Notes: generated by a model from the letters alone, not told the origin. A stretch of DNA of 64,000 bases from Cordia subcordata (GCA_028554755.1 JAPTOF010000016.1:1810501-1874500), one strand, 5' to 3'. Shown: positions 45,401 to 56,890, counted from the stretch's first letter. Translations and numbers: made by a program.

Positions 45401-46330
45401 ATTACCTTAAACAAGAAATTTCAACCTTAACTATAAAAGAAAGGTTAAATAATCCAAAACTGCAGGAAAAAATAAAATTGGTAATAAATCAATTTTCTGC
45501 AGACATATGTGCTAACCATCCTAATGCATTTTGGGATAGGAAAAAACATGTTGTTTCTTTACCATATATAGATGGTTTTGATGAGAAAAATATACCCTCT
45601 AAATCTAGACCATGTCAGATGAGTAGTGAGGAATTAGGATATTTTATTGAAGATGGAAAAATAATTCCAATTGATAGAAGTATTGGATTTGCTTCTAAAT
45701 TTCCTGATATAATTACTGATAAAACACAACTGCAAAGATTTTTAGGCAATTTAAATTATATTTTGCCTTATTATAAAAATTTGGCTGCAGACACTGTGAT
45801 TTTATATGATAGACTTAGGAAATCCCCTTCCCCTTGGTCAGATAGTCATACTGAGGCAGTGAGAGTGATCAAATCAAAGGTCAAACACTTACCTTGTCTA
45901 ATGTTAGCTAATCCCACATGGTATAAAATTGTGGAGACTGATGCTTCAAATAATGGTTACGGAGGAGTTCTCAAACAAGTTCATCCTTTGTCAAAACAAG
46001 AATATCTTGTTCATTTCCATTTTGGCAAATGCAGTTCTAGCCAGAAAAATTATGCTACAATTGCAAAAGAAATTCTTGTGATCGTCAAACGTGTTTTAAA
46101 ATTTTAGGACGATCTTCTCAATCAAAAGTTTTTAATAAAAACTGATTGTCAATCGGCCAAATATATGTTTAATAAAGATTTCAAACATGATGTTTCAAAA
46201 CAAATGTTTGCAAGGTGGCAGGCCAATTTAGCCCCTTTTGATTTTGAAATCAAATTTATCCAGGGAAAGAATAATATTTTGCCTGACTTTTTAACCAGTG
46301 AATATTTGCAAGGTGATGCAACCCCCTGAT
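42487..46330 (+). pseudogene. Viral polyprotein, copy A (CP, PR, RNase H; RT deleted)
   Basis: The second viral ORF starts at ATG 42487. An early A-run indel (about 42497), another near 42592 and stops at 42739-42741 and 43378-43380 break the N-terminal part. The frame then stays open from 43429 to 45396. Coat region: GGWWDNYLNESQ-like text near 43523 and a zinc knuckle CNNCGRVGHIAPNC (44212-44253). A predicted coiled coil follows (about 44755-44870). The protease has lost its catalytic Asp: the DSGAD motif reads NSGAD (45031-45045). After TAA 45394-45396 the frame resumes. A 567-bp in-frame deletion at 45639-45648 removes the reverse transcriptase palm with its YIDD box. RNase H remains (VETDASNNGYGG, 45934-45969), with a stop at 46105-46107. 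Confidence 0.9.
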
Positions 46331-47860
46331 AGGGGAGGAAAGGGTAAAGGGAAATATGCCCAAAATTACCCTGGAAGCAGTCAAGGCCGTGGGAAATATG
46401 CTCATGGTGGTCGTGGCAGGGGAAATAAAGCCCCAGATTATTCCTATGCAAAGAGAGCATTGGAATTGGCAGTCGAAGAGGCTGAAGTTCGAAGAAATAG
46501 ACTTTGGGCTGAGAAATTTGACATTCGCCTTCCCCATCCAAGTTCTCATGTTTATCCGGAAATGATAAAATATCTTGATGAACAAGAGAAGAAGGCAGGA
46601 GAAAGAAATATAAGTTCTTTCGCTTCCACTCAGAATACAGAGCTGGATGAATTTGTGCAATATACACAGGGTTCTCAACAGGAAATAATCTTGTATTTGT
46701 CTCACAAAGATCTTGTATATAAACATGATCCTTGGATACTCATGCAAAAATATCTTGATGAGTTTTCCTTTCCAGCTCAGTCATATAAGACTAGGCATCA
46801 TTATGAGAAGATTCTCATGGGGACTTAATCTGCTGATTTTGAGCACTTCAAGAAAAACGGTAAGGCAAATATGATGTCCAGAGATATTGTTTATAGCAAA
46901 ATCTCAATCAAAAGCATAATAAATGCTGAGCAATGGGGACTCCTTACACATAAATTGAAGTCCTACTTGGTATCAACCGAGCAAGGTCCTATTCAGTATT
47001 CTTATTGGGACTACGTGGATGCTTTCTCGAAGGTATTCTATTTCGAGAATGAACAGCATAAGCATTCATGGTTTGTGAAGATAGCTGCTCAAGTTCTCAA
47101 TAAAGAGCTTCCAACCTGGTTGATAATTTGGTGGAATTTCTTTGGTCCAAGTCTAACTATCCTCCCAGAACCATTCAAAGGATTATATGCAGAATGGTTG
47201 AAGTGTTCGCCGCAGGTCCAAAATCTTGAAGACCAGCAACAATATGTTGAAGGCACGGCGTCAATATATTTCTTTCTGGAGTTTTCAATCCCCTAGATAG
47301 TAAGGTGGATTCCAGAAGTTGGACATGCACATCAGCATATTCCGTGTTTAAAGAGGACATATTTCACCAAATTCTGGCACAAGATGATCCAGACAGATCC
47401 TCATACCAATAAGTTGCATTCACAGGATCTGATTAGCGACATTGAAGCTAAGCTCCAAGAATACAAGAAGGAGATGCAGGAGAAGAAGAAGAAGATTCTT
47501 CAAGATATTCCAAAATCATCTTTCGAACAGTTTGCCATCAAACTGCAGGAAGTTAATCCAACAATCTCATCTCAGGAGATCATGGTGGCTTATATGAATC
47601 AAATAAAGCAGGAAATGGTCCAGTTCACTAAAAAAGGTGAATCTTCGTCATCGCCATCAGAGATGTCAATGAAGGCATCAACACAGCAGGGTAGCAGATA
47701 CTTTTGCCTTGTAGGACAATCCTAGGATCCAGAGGAAGAAGAAGAAAACTATTCCTTGGATGACGTGTTTGAATCAATGAAGGACGCGTTGAAGGGACCG
47801 CTTCAGATCAGGAAGAAGCAGGAGGAATCTTCCAGCTCACTGAAACAGGATAAAGTTTAA
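46298..47860 (+). pseudogene. Viral C-terminal region, copy A (function unknown)
   Basis: This continues the polyprotein after RNase H. In copy B the reading frame runs through from RNase H; in copy A a C-run indel near 46325 shifts it. The first part is basic and Gly/Arg-rich (GRGKYAHGGRGRGNK), likely nucleic-acid binding. Then come HPSSHVYPEMIKYLDEQEKK and, after a stop at 46826-46828, an aromatic-rich domain (YSYWDYVDAFSKVFYFEN, IIWWNFFGPS). A charged predicted coiled coil (about 47430-47510) and a Ser/Glu-rich tail ending KQDKV follow. Further stops are at 47294-47296 and 47723-47725. I do not recognise the aromatic domain; endogenous florendovirus-like genomes are known to carry an extra 3' ORF of unknown function. 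Confidence 0.75.
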
Positions 47861-47875
47861 GGTAGGTGTCTGTCA

Positions 47876-47928
47876 GATTTGTCGTATAGGACAAATCACA
47901 CCAACTTTCTACTGTAGATAAACAGTAG
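47876..47928 (+). promoter_or_regulatory. Two short perfect inverted repeats downstream of the viral ORFs
   Basis: GATTTGTC-GTATAG-GACAAATC (47876-47897) and CTACTGT-AGATAA-ACAGTAG (47909-47928). Both stems are present in copies B (about 55804-55872) and C (about 57008-57062), upstream of the TATA box. Role unknown. Confidence 0.7.
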
Positions 47929-48039
47929 GTTGTTTTTACTTTTTGCTGTTTGTAATTATTGTGTTTCCCGGATTTGAAATCTGTGAAGTCTGTGGAAAGT
48001 CGGATTTAATTTTCTTTTATGTCCAAGCAGTCAAGTGTC

Positions 48040-48047
48040 TATAAAAG
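48040..48047 (+). promoter_or_regulatory. Viral TATA box (copy A, 3' end)
   Basis: TATAAAAG lies about 180 bases after the last viral codon and about 550 bases before the primer-site position. It is conserved in B and C. This is the likely promoter of pregenomic RNA. In copy A it points out of the element, toward copy B. A second TATATAAG occurs in the leader (about 48376). Confidence 0.65.
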
Positions 48048-48363
48048 CCAAGTCTCGGATCAGAGAAAAAAGGTCGAGAGTTTTTTTTTTATTTTTCCTT
48101 TGTATTGTAATTATTTTGAAGTTAATAATATTTTGAAGAATTTTGTTCAAGGTACTGTTCTTTTTATTTTCTGTCATTTTATTTTATTTTTGTTTGCTTG
48201 ATCAGCCTAACGACAGGCTAAATTCCTGATGGATTATCGTAATACCACTATATCATAAGAGCATGTCTTAGGCCAATCTTAGACCTAGAGGATAACCCTC
48301 AAATACTCCGCTGTCATCGTTAAGGTCTTAAGGTTAAGATATATCCCAGATAAACTCTTGAGA

Positions 48364-48595
48364 TTATGGTTCTAAGTATATAAGTGGGTCTCTGGAGTTT
48401 CTGCCCGTCAGCCGATTGATGTTGTTGAAGGCGCTTTGGGCATTTCTCTGCTCTGTTTTTGGGATCTAACTGTATACAAAGGTAAAACCCATGATTCTCT
48501 ATCTTCTGTTTATTCTGAGGTATAGCTTAAACTTAAGGACTCATCTATGTTCGCGGACTGCTGTTATTTGCGGTCTTATCACCTGGGCCTAGATT
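48364..48595 (+). repeat. Terminal redundancy of viral copy A
   Basis: About 225 bp repeat the leader at 41048-41271 with roughly a dozen differences, ending CCTGGGCCTAGATT exactly where the primer-binding site would begin. Confidence 0.9.
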
Positions 48596-50192
48596 CATCC
48601 GGCTCTGTATTCAGAGTGGAAGCGAAAAAACTTATATTTCTTTCTTCTGCCTTCTTCTCTTGTTCATCAAGGAATTTTATCATTTCCAGATAAACAGGAG
48701 AACTTGGATGGGGAAGGCGAATGTCAAATTTCTCAGCCCGAAGTATATTTCTTCGAACTTCAGCCTCTTCGACTGACAATTCCAATGCTCTATTTGCATA
48801 GGAATAATTTGGGGCTTTATTTCCCCTACCACGACCACCATGAGCATATTTCCCACGGCCTTGACTACTTCCAGGGTAATTTTGGGCACATTTCCCTTTA
48901 CCCTGTCCTCCCCTATCAGGGGTTGCATCACCTTGCAAATATTCACGGGTTAAAAAATCAGACAAAGTATTATTCTTTCCCTGGATAAATTTGATTTCAA
49001 AATCAAAAAGGGCTAAATTGGCCTGCCACTTTGCAAACATTTGTTTTAAAACATCATGTTTGAAATTTTTATTAAACATAAATTTGGCCGATTGACAATC
49101 AGTTTTTATTAAAAACTTTTGATTGAGAAGATCGTCCTGAAATTTTAAAACACATTTGATAATCGCAAGAATTTCTTTTGCAATTGTAGCATAATTTTTC
49201 TGGCTAGAACTCCATTTGCCAGAATGGAAACGAACAAGATATTCTTGTTTTGACAAAGGATAAACTTGTTTGAGAACTCCTCCGTAACCAATATCTGAAG
49301 CATCAGTCTCCACAATTTTATACCATGTGGGATTAGCTAACATTAGACAAGGTAAGTGTTTGACATTTGATTTGATCACTCTCACTACCTCAGTATGACT
49401 ATCTGACCAAGGGGAAGCGGATTTCTTAAGTCTATCATATAAAATCGTAGTGTCTGCAGCCAAATTTTTATAATAAGGCAAAATATACTTTAAACAGCCT
49501 AAAAATCTTTGCAGTTGTGTTTTATCAGTAATTATATCAGGAAATTTAGAAGCAAATTCAATACTTCTATCAATTGGAATTATTTTTCCATATTCAATAA
49601 AATATCCTAAGAATCTAATCTTAGATTGGAAAACCTGCATTTTAGGTTTTGAAACAACTAACCCATTTTGAATAACTAATTTTTTGAAAATTTCAAGATG
49701 TTTGAAATGGGTATCAATGTCTTTTGAAAATACTAAGACATCATCAATATAAACAACCATAAAATCACTATAAGGTATGAATATATCATTCATAATATTC
49801 TGGAATTTAGAAGGGACATTTTTTAATCCAAATGGCATAACATTCCATTCAAAATGTCCAAAAGGTACTACAAAAGTAGTTTTGTACCTATCTTCTTCAA
49901 CTACCTGTATTTGATAGTATCTTGATTTCATATCAAATTTAGAAAATATACACGCATCATGTACCCTATCAATCAAATCCTTTTTATTAGGAATGGGGTA
50001 TCTGATCCATTTAAGAACTTTATTAAGAGGTTTATAATTAGTAACTAACCTAGGGGTACCTCTTTCGATCTCACTATGTTTATTCACATAGAATCCTGCA
50101 CAACTCCAAGGTGAATGAGATTTTCTAATTAATCCCTTATTAAGAAGATTAGTTATTTCTTCTTTACAATATCCTAATTCCTCACTACTCAT
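48596..50192 (-). pseudogene. Viral RT-RNase H frame, copy B
   Basis: An open stretch of about 530 codons starting at ATG 50192 just after an in-frame TAG (50193-50195). Reverse transcriptase motifs are present: RLVTNYKPLNKVLKW, FSKFDMKSRYYQIQV (Arg where copy C has Gly), WNVMPFGLKN and the catalytic VYIDDVLVFSKD (YIDD about 49742-49753). RNase H follows with VETDASDIGYGG, EILAIIKCVLKF, IKTDCQSAK and QGKNNTLSDFLTRE. The Gly/Arg-rich stretch comes next. The frame then crosses into copy A leader sequence, which supplies a chance C-terminus and stop near 48579. Without the upstream polyprotein it has no obvious start signal. Confidence 0.88.
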
Positions 50193-53100
50193 CTAACATG
50201 GTCTATATTTAGTGGGTATATTTTTCTCATCAAAACCATCTATATATGGTAAAGAAACAACATGTTTTTTCCTATCCCAAAATGCATTAGGATGGTCAGC
50301 ACATATGTCTGCAAAAAATTGATTTATTATCAATTTTATTTTTTCCTGCAGTTTTGGATTATTTAACCTTTCTTTTATAGTTAAGGTTGAAATTTCTTGT
50401 TTAAGGTAATTTAATTGATTACCCTTAGCTTTTATTAAGTCAACTATTTCATTAAGAACTCTAGTAACTAGGTCCTTCATAAATTCAAATTTTATTTCTG
50501 ATCCCTCAAAACTACCTATAATTCCACTAGTAGTTATTTCCTTAATTGGGAAAATCTTATGAAGGAAAGGTGTGCCTAATATGACCTGATTTGTCATATT
50601 CCTAACTAAAACAAAACTATTAGGAATGCACTGTCTATCTTGACAAATATAAGCATGAGATAATTTATATAAAATCTCCATTTTATCACCACTCGCAGAA
50701 GATAAAGAATGGGTGGTTTTTTCAAAATATTTAGTTGGAATTAAACCTTTCTGGATACAATTAAGATCCGTGCCACTATCTATAAGGGCTACTAATTCCT
50801 TCCTAAACTCTCCTTCTATTAAAAGAGTTATTTTAACTAACCATTTTTGTGAAGTGATATACTCCATCTTTCCTAAAAATGGTTCTAATTCCTGACTACT
50901 GGATTGTCCTAAGGATTCCTGGACTATAGTCTTACCCTTATCAAGACTATCTATATTACCAATTTTATTTTTTCCTGCAGTTTTGGATTATTTAACCTTT
51001 CTTTTATAGTTAAGGTTGAAATTTCTTGTTTAAGGTAATTTAATTGATTACCCTTAGCTTTTATTAAGTCAACTATTTCATTAAGAACTCTAGTAACTGG
51101 GTCCTTAATAAATTCAAATTTTATTTCTGATCCTTCAAAACTACCTATAATTCCACTAGTAGTTATTTCCTTAATTGGGAAAATCTTATGAAGGAAAGGT
51201 GTGCCTAATATGACCTGATTTGTCATATTCCTAATTAAAACAAAACTATTAAGAATGCACTGTCTATCTTGACAAATATAAGCGTGAGATAATTTATATA
51301 AAATCTCCATTTCATCACCACTCGCAGAAGATAAAGAATGGGTGGTTTTTGCAAAATATTTAGTTGGAATTAAACCTTCCAGGATACAATTAAGATCTGC
51401 GCCACTATCTATAAGGGCAACTAATTCCTTCCTAAACTCTCCTTCTATTAAAAGAGTTATTTTAACTAACCATTTTTGTGAAGTGATATACTCCATCTTT
51501 CCTAAAAATGGTTCTAATTCCTGACTACTGGATTGTCCTAAGGATTCCTGGAATATAGTCTTACCCTTATCAAGACTATCTATCTTATCAGTCAGTCTAC
51601 CTATTTGGTTTCTAATTTGGGTATTCTCCTGAGATAATATTTTCATCTCAGCTTTCAGGTTATTAACTTCTAACTGAAGATCCTGAATAGTAGTAACCGA
51701 TGTCACTGACGAAGAAATATTATGTCTTTCTTCTAACCTTCTCCTAACTTCCTTAAGAGTATAGGGTATAAAGGTTCTTTGAGGTTCTATTTCCTCAGGT
51801 TCTTTAGATGTTCCTAAAGATTATAAGATTTTATTCCTAACTTCAGAATCTTTAACTATTTTTAAAAGTTCAATGATATTATCATTGGTTAAGACATTCA
51901 ATTGAAAATCTTTGAATTGAGAAAGAAGTTCATAATAATTTTTCTCTTCCTCACTATGAATCTTATTAACACACATCTGACAACCTTTATTAAATTGATT
52001 TTCTGTTTCTGAAGATGTATTATCTGAAATATTATTAAGATGAATATCCTCAGTGGATTGTGAGAATTCAAATAGATCAGAATCAGTGTGTTGATCCACT
52101 TCTGACTCCGAAACAATCATAATTTTCAGAAGATTATCCTTAAGATCTGGTTTTATATCTAAGGATTTTATTTTCTTCTTCATATAACAATTTGAAGCTA
52201 TATGACCTACTCTACCACATTTATAACAGGTAAGAGGTTTAAAATTTTTTCCTCTATTTTTCTTAGGTTTATAACCACTAGCTTTTTTAGCTTCTTTTCT
52301 AAGCTGTTGTCTCATTCTCCTAGCAGCTATTTTTTTCTGATAACTAGGGGAACTAAATCTTTGAGGTGAAGGTTTTTTATAAACTTTCTTAGGCTTTCTA
52401 GATTGGCCTACCTCAATTCCAAATTGATCACAGAATTGTCCTAATTGACTTTTTTCTGTTAGATTTTGTTTTCTAATTTGTTGGTTAAGCTTAATTTCAT
52501 TACACAAAGCTAAACCTTCTTGCATACATTTTCCAATTATGGTGCCATAAGTTAAATTTTCATAATCTGAAACTCCTATCCTAAGAGTTTTCTTTACTCT
52601 TTCAGCAAAGAGGTGTGGAAGACCATCTATAAACTTAGACTTCCAGTGAGCTTGATTGGCTTCAGGCAACTCCATAACCCTACTAAGGAATACAACCTTA
52701 TGCCACCTAAATGAGGTAAGGGTAAGACACTTAAGGATTAATAAAAGTGAGCTAATATTCTCGATATTAGTGGTAAATCTACCAGTAAAATGTTCACAAA
52801 TATTAATAGTCAGTGAATAAACAGCATCTTGGATTGATTGATTATTTTCTTGTTTCATCGAACTAAGTATGGTTTGTCTTTGGGATTCATTCAGATAATT
52901 ATCACACTAGCCTTTTAATTGACCAGTAAAACCTGCTATTATCATCAAAGTAATGTTTTTATCTGTATTATCATATTGTTTATAGATAGTAGAATACATC
53001 ATCATTTTATGTATAGTATTATATATTTGTTGATCAGTAGAACCGTCAATATTCCATTTATATATTGTTTTACCATTATAGTAAGTTTGTTCATATTGTG

Positions 53101-53947
53101 GTTCTTCAAATAATAAGTCTTGAGGGGTCGGTCTAGGGTAACAAAATTTTTGTTGGACTGGTTTTTGCGCAAATTTATGATTCATACCCTTCATCTTATT
53201 AAGTGTATCATTAACAATTTGTTGTTGATTGATATTATCAACTAAGTCTGGTACGTCTTTTTGTGTTATAACATTAAGTTTTAATGTCTTAAACTTATTA
53301 TCAAGAAGTTTACCAAATTCATTTATTGGTTCAAGAATAAAATTTTTTATTTTAGGTGGAGATTGAATTGGATTAGATTTTATTATCTTTTCTCCACTAC
53401 TCTCAAATTTAGATTCACTAAGAGATTTTTTAATTTCTTCAATAGCCATATAAGTTTTTAATAACCTATTATTAAGAACTAATAATTGTTCTCCTAAGGC
53501 TACTAAATAAAGATTAGTAAAATTATTTTGTTTTACCACATCATTTATTTGTTTTGCTGTGGCCTGCAGAGTTTCATTATCTTGCAGATTAAAGAAAGAA
53601 TTGGCATAGAACCTAACTCTATCTTTTTCCATTAAGATAGGTTGTGTGGTTGGCGGATAAGTAGATTCAACTTCCTCACCATTATTTAATTTCCACGTTC
53701 TCTCTAAGACATTTATGTGTTGTCCTAGATAGGTTTCTAAAAACCAAGGTATGAAATCTCTAATTTCATTAATCTGTCCTAAATGATTGTAGAACTGATC
53801 CTGGAGAATATTTCTCTACGCTAAAGGAATATTTTTAGCAAACCAAACCCTAAAATCTTCATATATGGGTTTTTGGAACTCAGCTTGTATTTGTTTCCTA
53901 GCTGGGCTTCCTGGACTGAAATCAATTTTGATTTTTTGATTCATCAT
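50193..53947 (-). pseudogene. Viral coat-protease part, copy B, broken
   Basis: It starts at ATG 53947, overlapping the movement protein stop. Breaks include an indel near 53820, TAG at 52907-52909 (Trp in copy C), and TAA at 51821-51823 (Glu in copy A). The duplicated protease segment shifts the frame by two. The coat zinc knuckle CYKCGRVGHIASNC lies at about 52192-52233. Two protease domains are present: DSGADLNCIL (about 51390-51420) in the upstream unit and DSGTDLNCIQ (about 50760-50790) in the downstream unit; the second has Thr in place of Ala next to the active site. It ends at the TAG before the RT frame. Confidence 0.88.
50326..51583 (-). repeat. 629-bp tandem duplication of the protease region, copy B
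   Basis: Two units, 50326-50954 and 50955-51583, period 629 (for example CAATTTTATTTTTTCCTGCAG at 50331 and 50960). Copies A and C have a single unit. The length is not a multiple of three, so the frame is lost at the joint. The units differ at scattered sites, so the duplication is not brand new. Confidence 0.9.
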
Positions 53948-55149
53948 TAAACAGGAAAATTAAGTTCTGACTCAGTTATTTCTGGTCTAAACTCAGGTTG
54001 TTCATGTTCAAGATTATTATAAACTCCTTGAACTATATTTTCTGGATTAATTTTAAGACCTTCAACTCTACTTCCTAGAGTCTCACGATCTACAGATTTG
54101 GACTTAGAGGATGAAGTACCCACTGTATTGGGTAGTTCAACTCTATAATCTATGAGTGAATTATGAGAATGGGAAGAGGCGGATCTAGAATACCTACATG
54201 TTCCTAAACCTAATCCTAATCCTAAAGTACTAGATTCTGTACTTTTCCTATGAAACTGAATTTGAACATCACCAGTGGATGTTTGGATTGTATCCACCAA
54301 ATCTTCATTTATTATGGGTTGTGCTGGAATTATTTTTTCAGCTAACCAAGTTTCAGGAAAATTTATTTCATCCCACCTAATAGATCTACGAGTTGTTATT
54401 TTAGATCTATTAAAATTAGTCTCAAATAAAATAGTTTCTTGTTGATTAGTATTCATCAACTTACACTTTGGATTCAAAGTATACAAAGGCTTAAAATAAA
54501 CCCTATAACAGATATAAATAACTTCTGCACCTGGCAAATAATTATAACCATGCGTTATCACATATAAAGTCAACGCATCAAGAATATTAACATCTGACAA
54601 AGAAAATTGCAAATTCGGATAAGCATTAAAATAGATTGATCCATGGGCTAAACTAGATTCCATAATACCCATGAGAGATTGACGCCAGTTCATAATACGA
54701 GCATCACGTAATACAGCCAAAAATGATTCAGGCAAACCAGATAAAGTAAGTGGTTTAAAAGCAACCTGAACAAGTCCTATATGCAAGAACTTATAATCTG
54801 ATGTATATGCATCAATATCATCTTGACTAAGCAATTTAATAGTCAATTCATCATTATGGATGGGAACAAATTCTTCACAGGTTTTAATAATTTGTCTAAA
54901 ACCTATTTTATCAAAAGTACCATAGGAATATATCATCCTAGGTTCAATTTTAGGAATTGTCCATTTATTTAACAAATCCAATTTTCTAGGAATATCATAT
55001 TCTTCCTTCTTACTGTTTTTGACAGTATTTTGATTTTTTGAAAATATGGAAAGCATTGATGACATGATCAAATAATGAACATGCAACTGATGGATTACAG
55101 TAATAACACCTATCATAACAGAATGACTTACCAGAGAGGTTTGATCCAT
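53947..55149 (-). CDS. Viral movement protein, copy B, open frame
   Basis: A 400-codon uninterrupted ORF for a 30K-superfamily movement protein. It starts at the ATG in the primer-binding site and ends with TAA at 53949-53947. It shows the same core as copy A (LHIGLVQVAFKPLTLSGLPE, LAVLRDARIMNWRQSLMG) and a Ser/Gly-rich C-terminal tail with a TLGLGLGLG tract. It is the only complete viral gene in the window. It sits behind a leader of about 220 bases plus a promoter with an intact TATA box (55701-55708), so expression is conceivable. Whether host or viral selection kept it open cannot be judged from one copy. Confidence 0.9.
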   Translation of the reverse strand: MDQTSLVSHSVMIGVITVIHQLHVHYLIMSSMLSIFSKNQNTVKNSKKEEYDIPRKLDLLNKWTIPKIEPRMIYSYGTFDKIGFRQIIKTCEEFVPIHNDELTIKLLSQDDIDAYTSDYKFLHIGLVQVAFKPLTLSGLPESFLAVLRDARIMNWRQSLMGIMESSLAHGSIYFNAYPNLQFSLSDVNILDALTLYVITHGYNYLPGAEVIYICYRVYFKPLYTLNPKCKLMNTNQQETILFETNFNRSKITTRRSIRWDEINFPETWLAEKIIPAQPIINEDLVDTIQTSTGDVQIQFHRKSTESSTLGLGLGLGTCRYSRSASSHSHNSLIDYRVELPNTVGTSSSKSKSVDRETLGSRVEGLKINPENIVQGVYNNLEHEQPEFRPEITESELNFPV

Positions 55150-55162
55150 GGCTCTGATACCA
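55149..55162 (-). promoter_or_regulatory. tRNA-Met primer-binding site, copy B
   Basis: On the minus strand TGGTATCAGAGCCA, identical to copy A. It again overlaps the first base of the movement protein ATG. Confidence 0.92.
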
Positions 55163-55700
55163 AATCTAGGCCCACGTGATAAGACTGCAAATGACCGCAG
55201 TCTGCGGACATAGATGAGTCTTTAAGCTTAGGCTATACCTCAGAATAAACAGAAAATAGAGAATCATGGGTTTTACCTTTACATACAGTTAGATCCCAAA
55301 AATGGAGCAGAGAAATGCCCAAAGCGCCTTCAACAACATTAATCAGCTGACGGGCAGAAACTCCAGAGACCCACTTATATACTTAGAACCATAATCTCAA
55401 GAGTTTATCTGGGATATATCTTAACCTTAAGACCTTAACGATGACAGCGGAGTATTTGAGGGTTATCCTCTAGGTCTAAGATTGGCCTAAGACTCATGAT
55501 ATAGTGGTATTACGATAATCCATCAGGAATTCAGCCTATCATTAGGCTGATCAAGCAAACAAAAATAAAATAAAATGACAGAAAATAAAAAGAGCAGTAC
55601 CTTGAACAAAATTCTTCAAAATATTATTAACTTCAAAATAATTACAATACAAAGGAAAAATAAAAAAAACTCTCGACGTTCTTTCTCTGATCCGAGACTT

Positions 55701-55708
55701 GGCTTTTA
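55701..55708 (-). promoter_or_regulatory. Viral TATA box, copy B
   Basis: TATAAAAG on the minus strand. It directs transcription through copy B toward the A/B junction. The two inverted-repeat stems lie upstream at about 55804-55872. Confidence 0.65.
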
Positions 55709-55890
55709 TAGACACTTGAATGCTCGGACGTAAAAAGAAAATTAAATCCGACTTTCCACAGACTTCACAGATTTTGAATCTGGGAAACACAATAATTATA
55801 AACAGCAAAAAGTAAAAACAACCTACTGTTTCTCTACAGTAGAAAGTTGGTGTGATTTGTCCTATACGACAAATCTGACAGACACCTACC

Positions 55891-56363
<473 letters not shown>

Positions 56364-56890
56364 AGACCGCAAATAACAGCAGTTCGCGAACATGGATGAG
56401 TCCTTAAGCTTAGGCTATATCTTAAAATAAACACAAAGATAGAATCATGGCAAAATTACCTAATATATAGTTAGATCCCCATCCTAAGTCAGGGAAAAGC
56501 CCAAAACGCCTTCAACAACTTCAAATCAGCAAACGGGCTAAAGACTCCAAGAGATCTGCCTCTATAGTTAGAACCACTATTCCAAAGTTTATCCAAGATA
56601 TATCTTAACCTTAAGACCTTAACGATGTACAGCGGAGTATTTGAAGGTTATCCTCTAGGTCTAAGATTGGCTTAAGACATGCTCTTGTGATATGGAGATA
56701 TTACGATAATCCATCCACAACTAAGCCTGTCATTAGGCTGATCAAGCAAACAAAAATAAAAATAAAATGACAGAAAATAAAAAGAGAGTACCTTGTACTG
56801 AAGAACTCAAAATATTATTAATTTCAAAATAAAACTACAAAAGAGAAAAAATAAAAAACTGCACTCTGCTCACTCTAATCTGAGACTTGG

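Larger units (their letters stand above)
41048..48595 (+). mobile_element. Endogenous pararetrovirus copy A (Caulimoviridae)
   Basis: This integrated DNA covers slightly more than one viral genome. It opens in the leader (41048), runs through movement protein, polyprotein and promoter, and ends with a second copy of the leader (48364-48595) that stops at the base adjoining the primer-binding site. The circular genome is therefore about 7.3 kb here, or about 7.9 kb when the 567-bp RT deletion is added back. The domain order MP, CP/zinc knuckle, PR, RT, RNase H, with a tRNA-Met primer site and no integrase or LTR, defines Caulimoviridae. The extra C-terminal domain and gene order suggest the florendovirus/petuvirus side of the family (inference). 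It is defective, with at least eight stops and several frameshifts. Confidence 0.93.

Noticed and set aside
46298..46310. Start of a separate viral ORF at 46298
   Set aside because: The first codon is GTG. Copy B shows this region continuing in frame from RNase H, so copy A simply has a frameshift.
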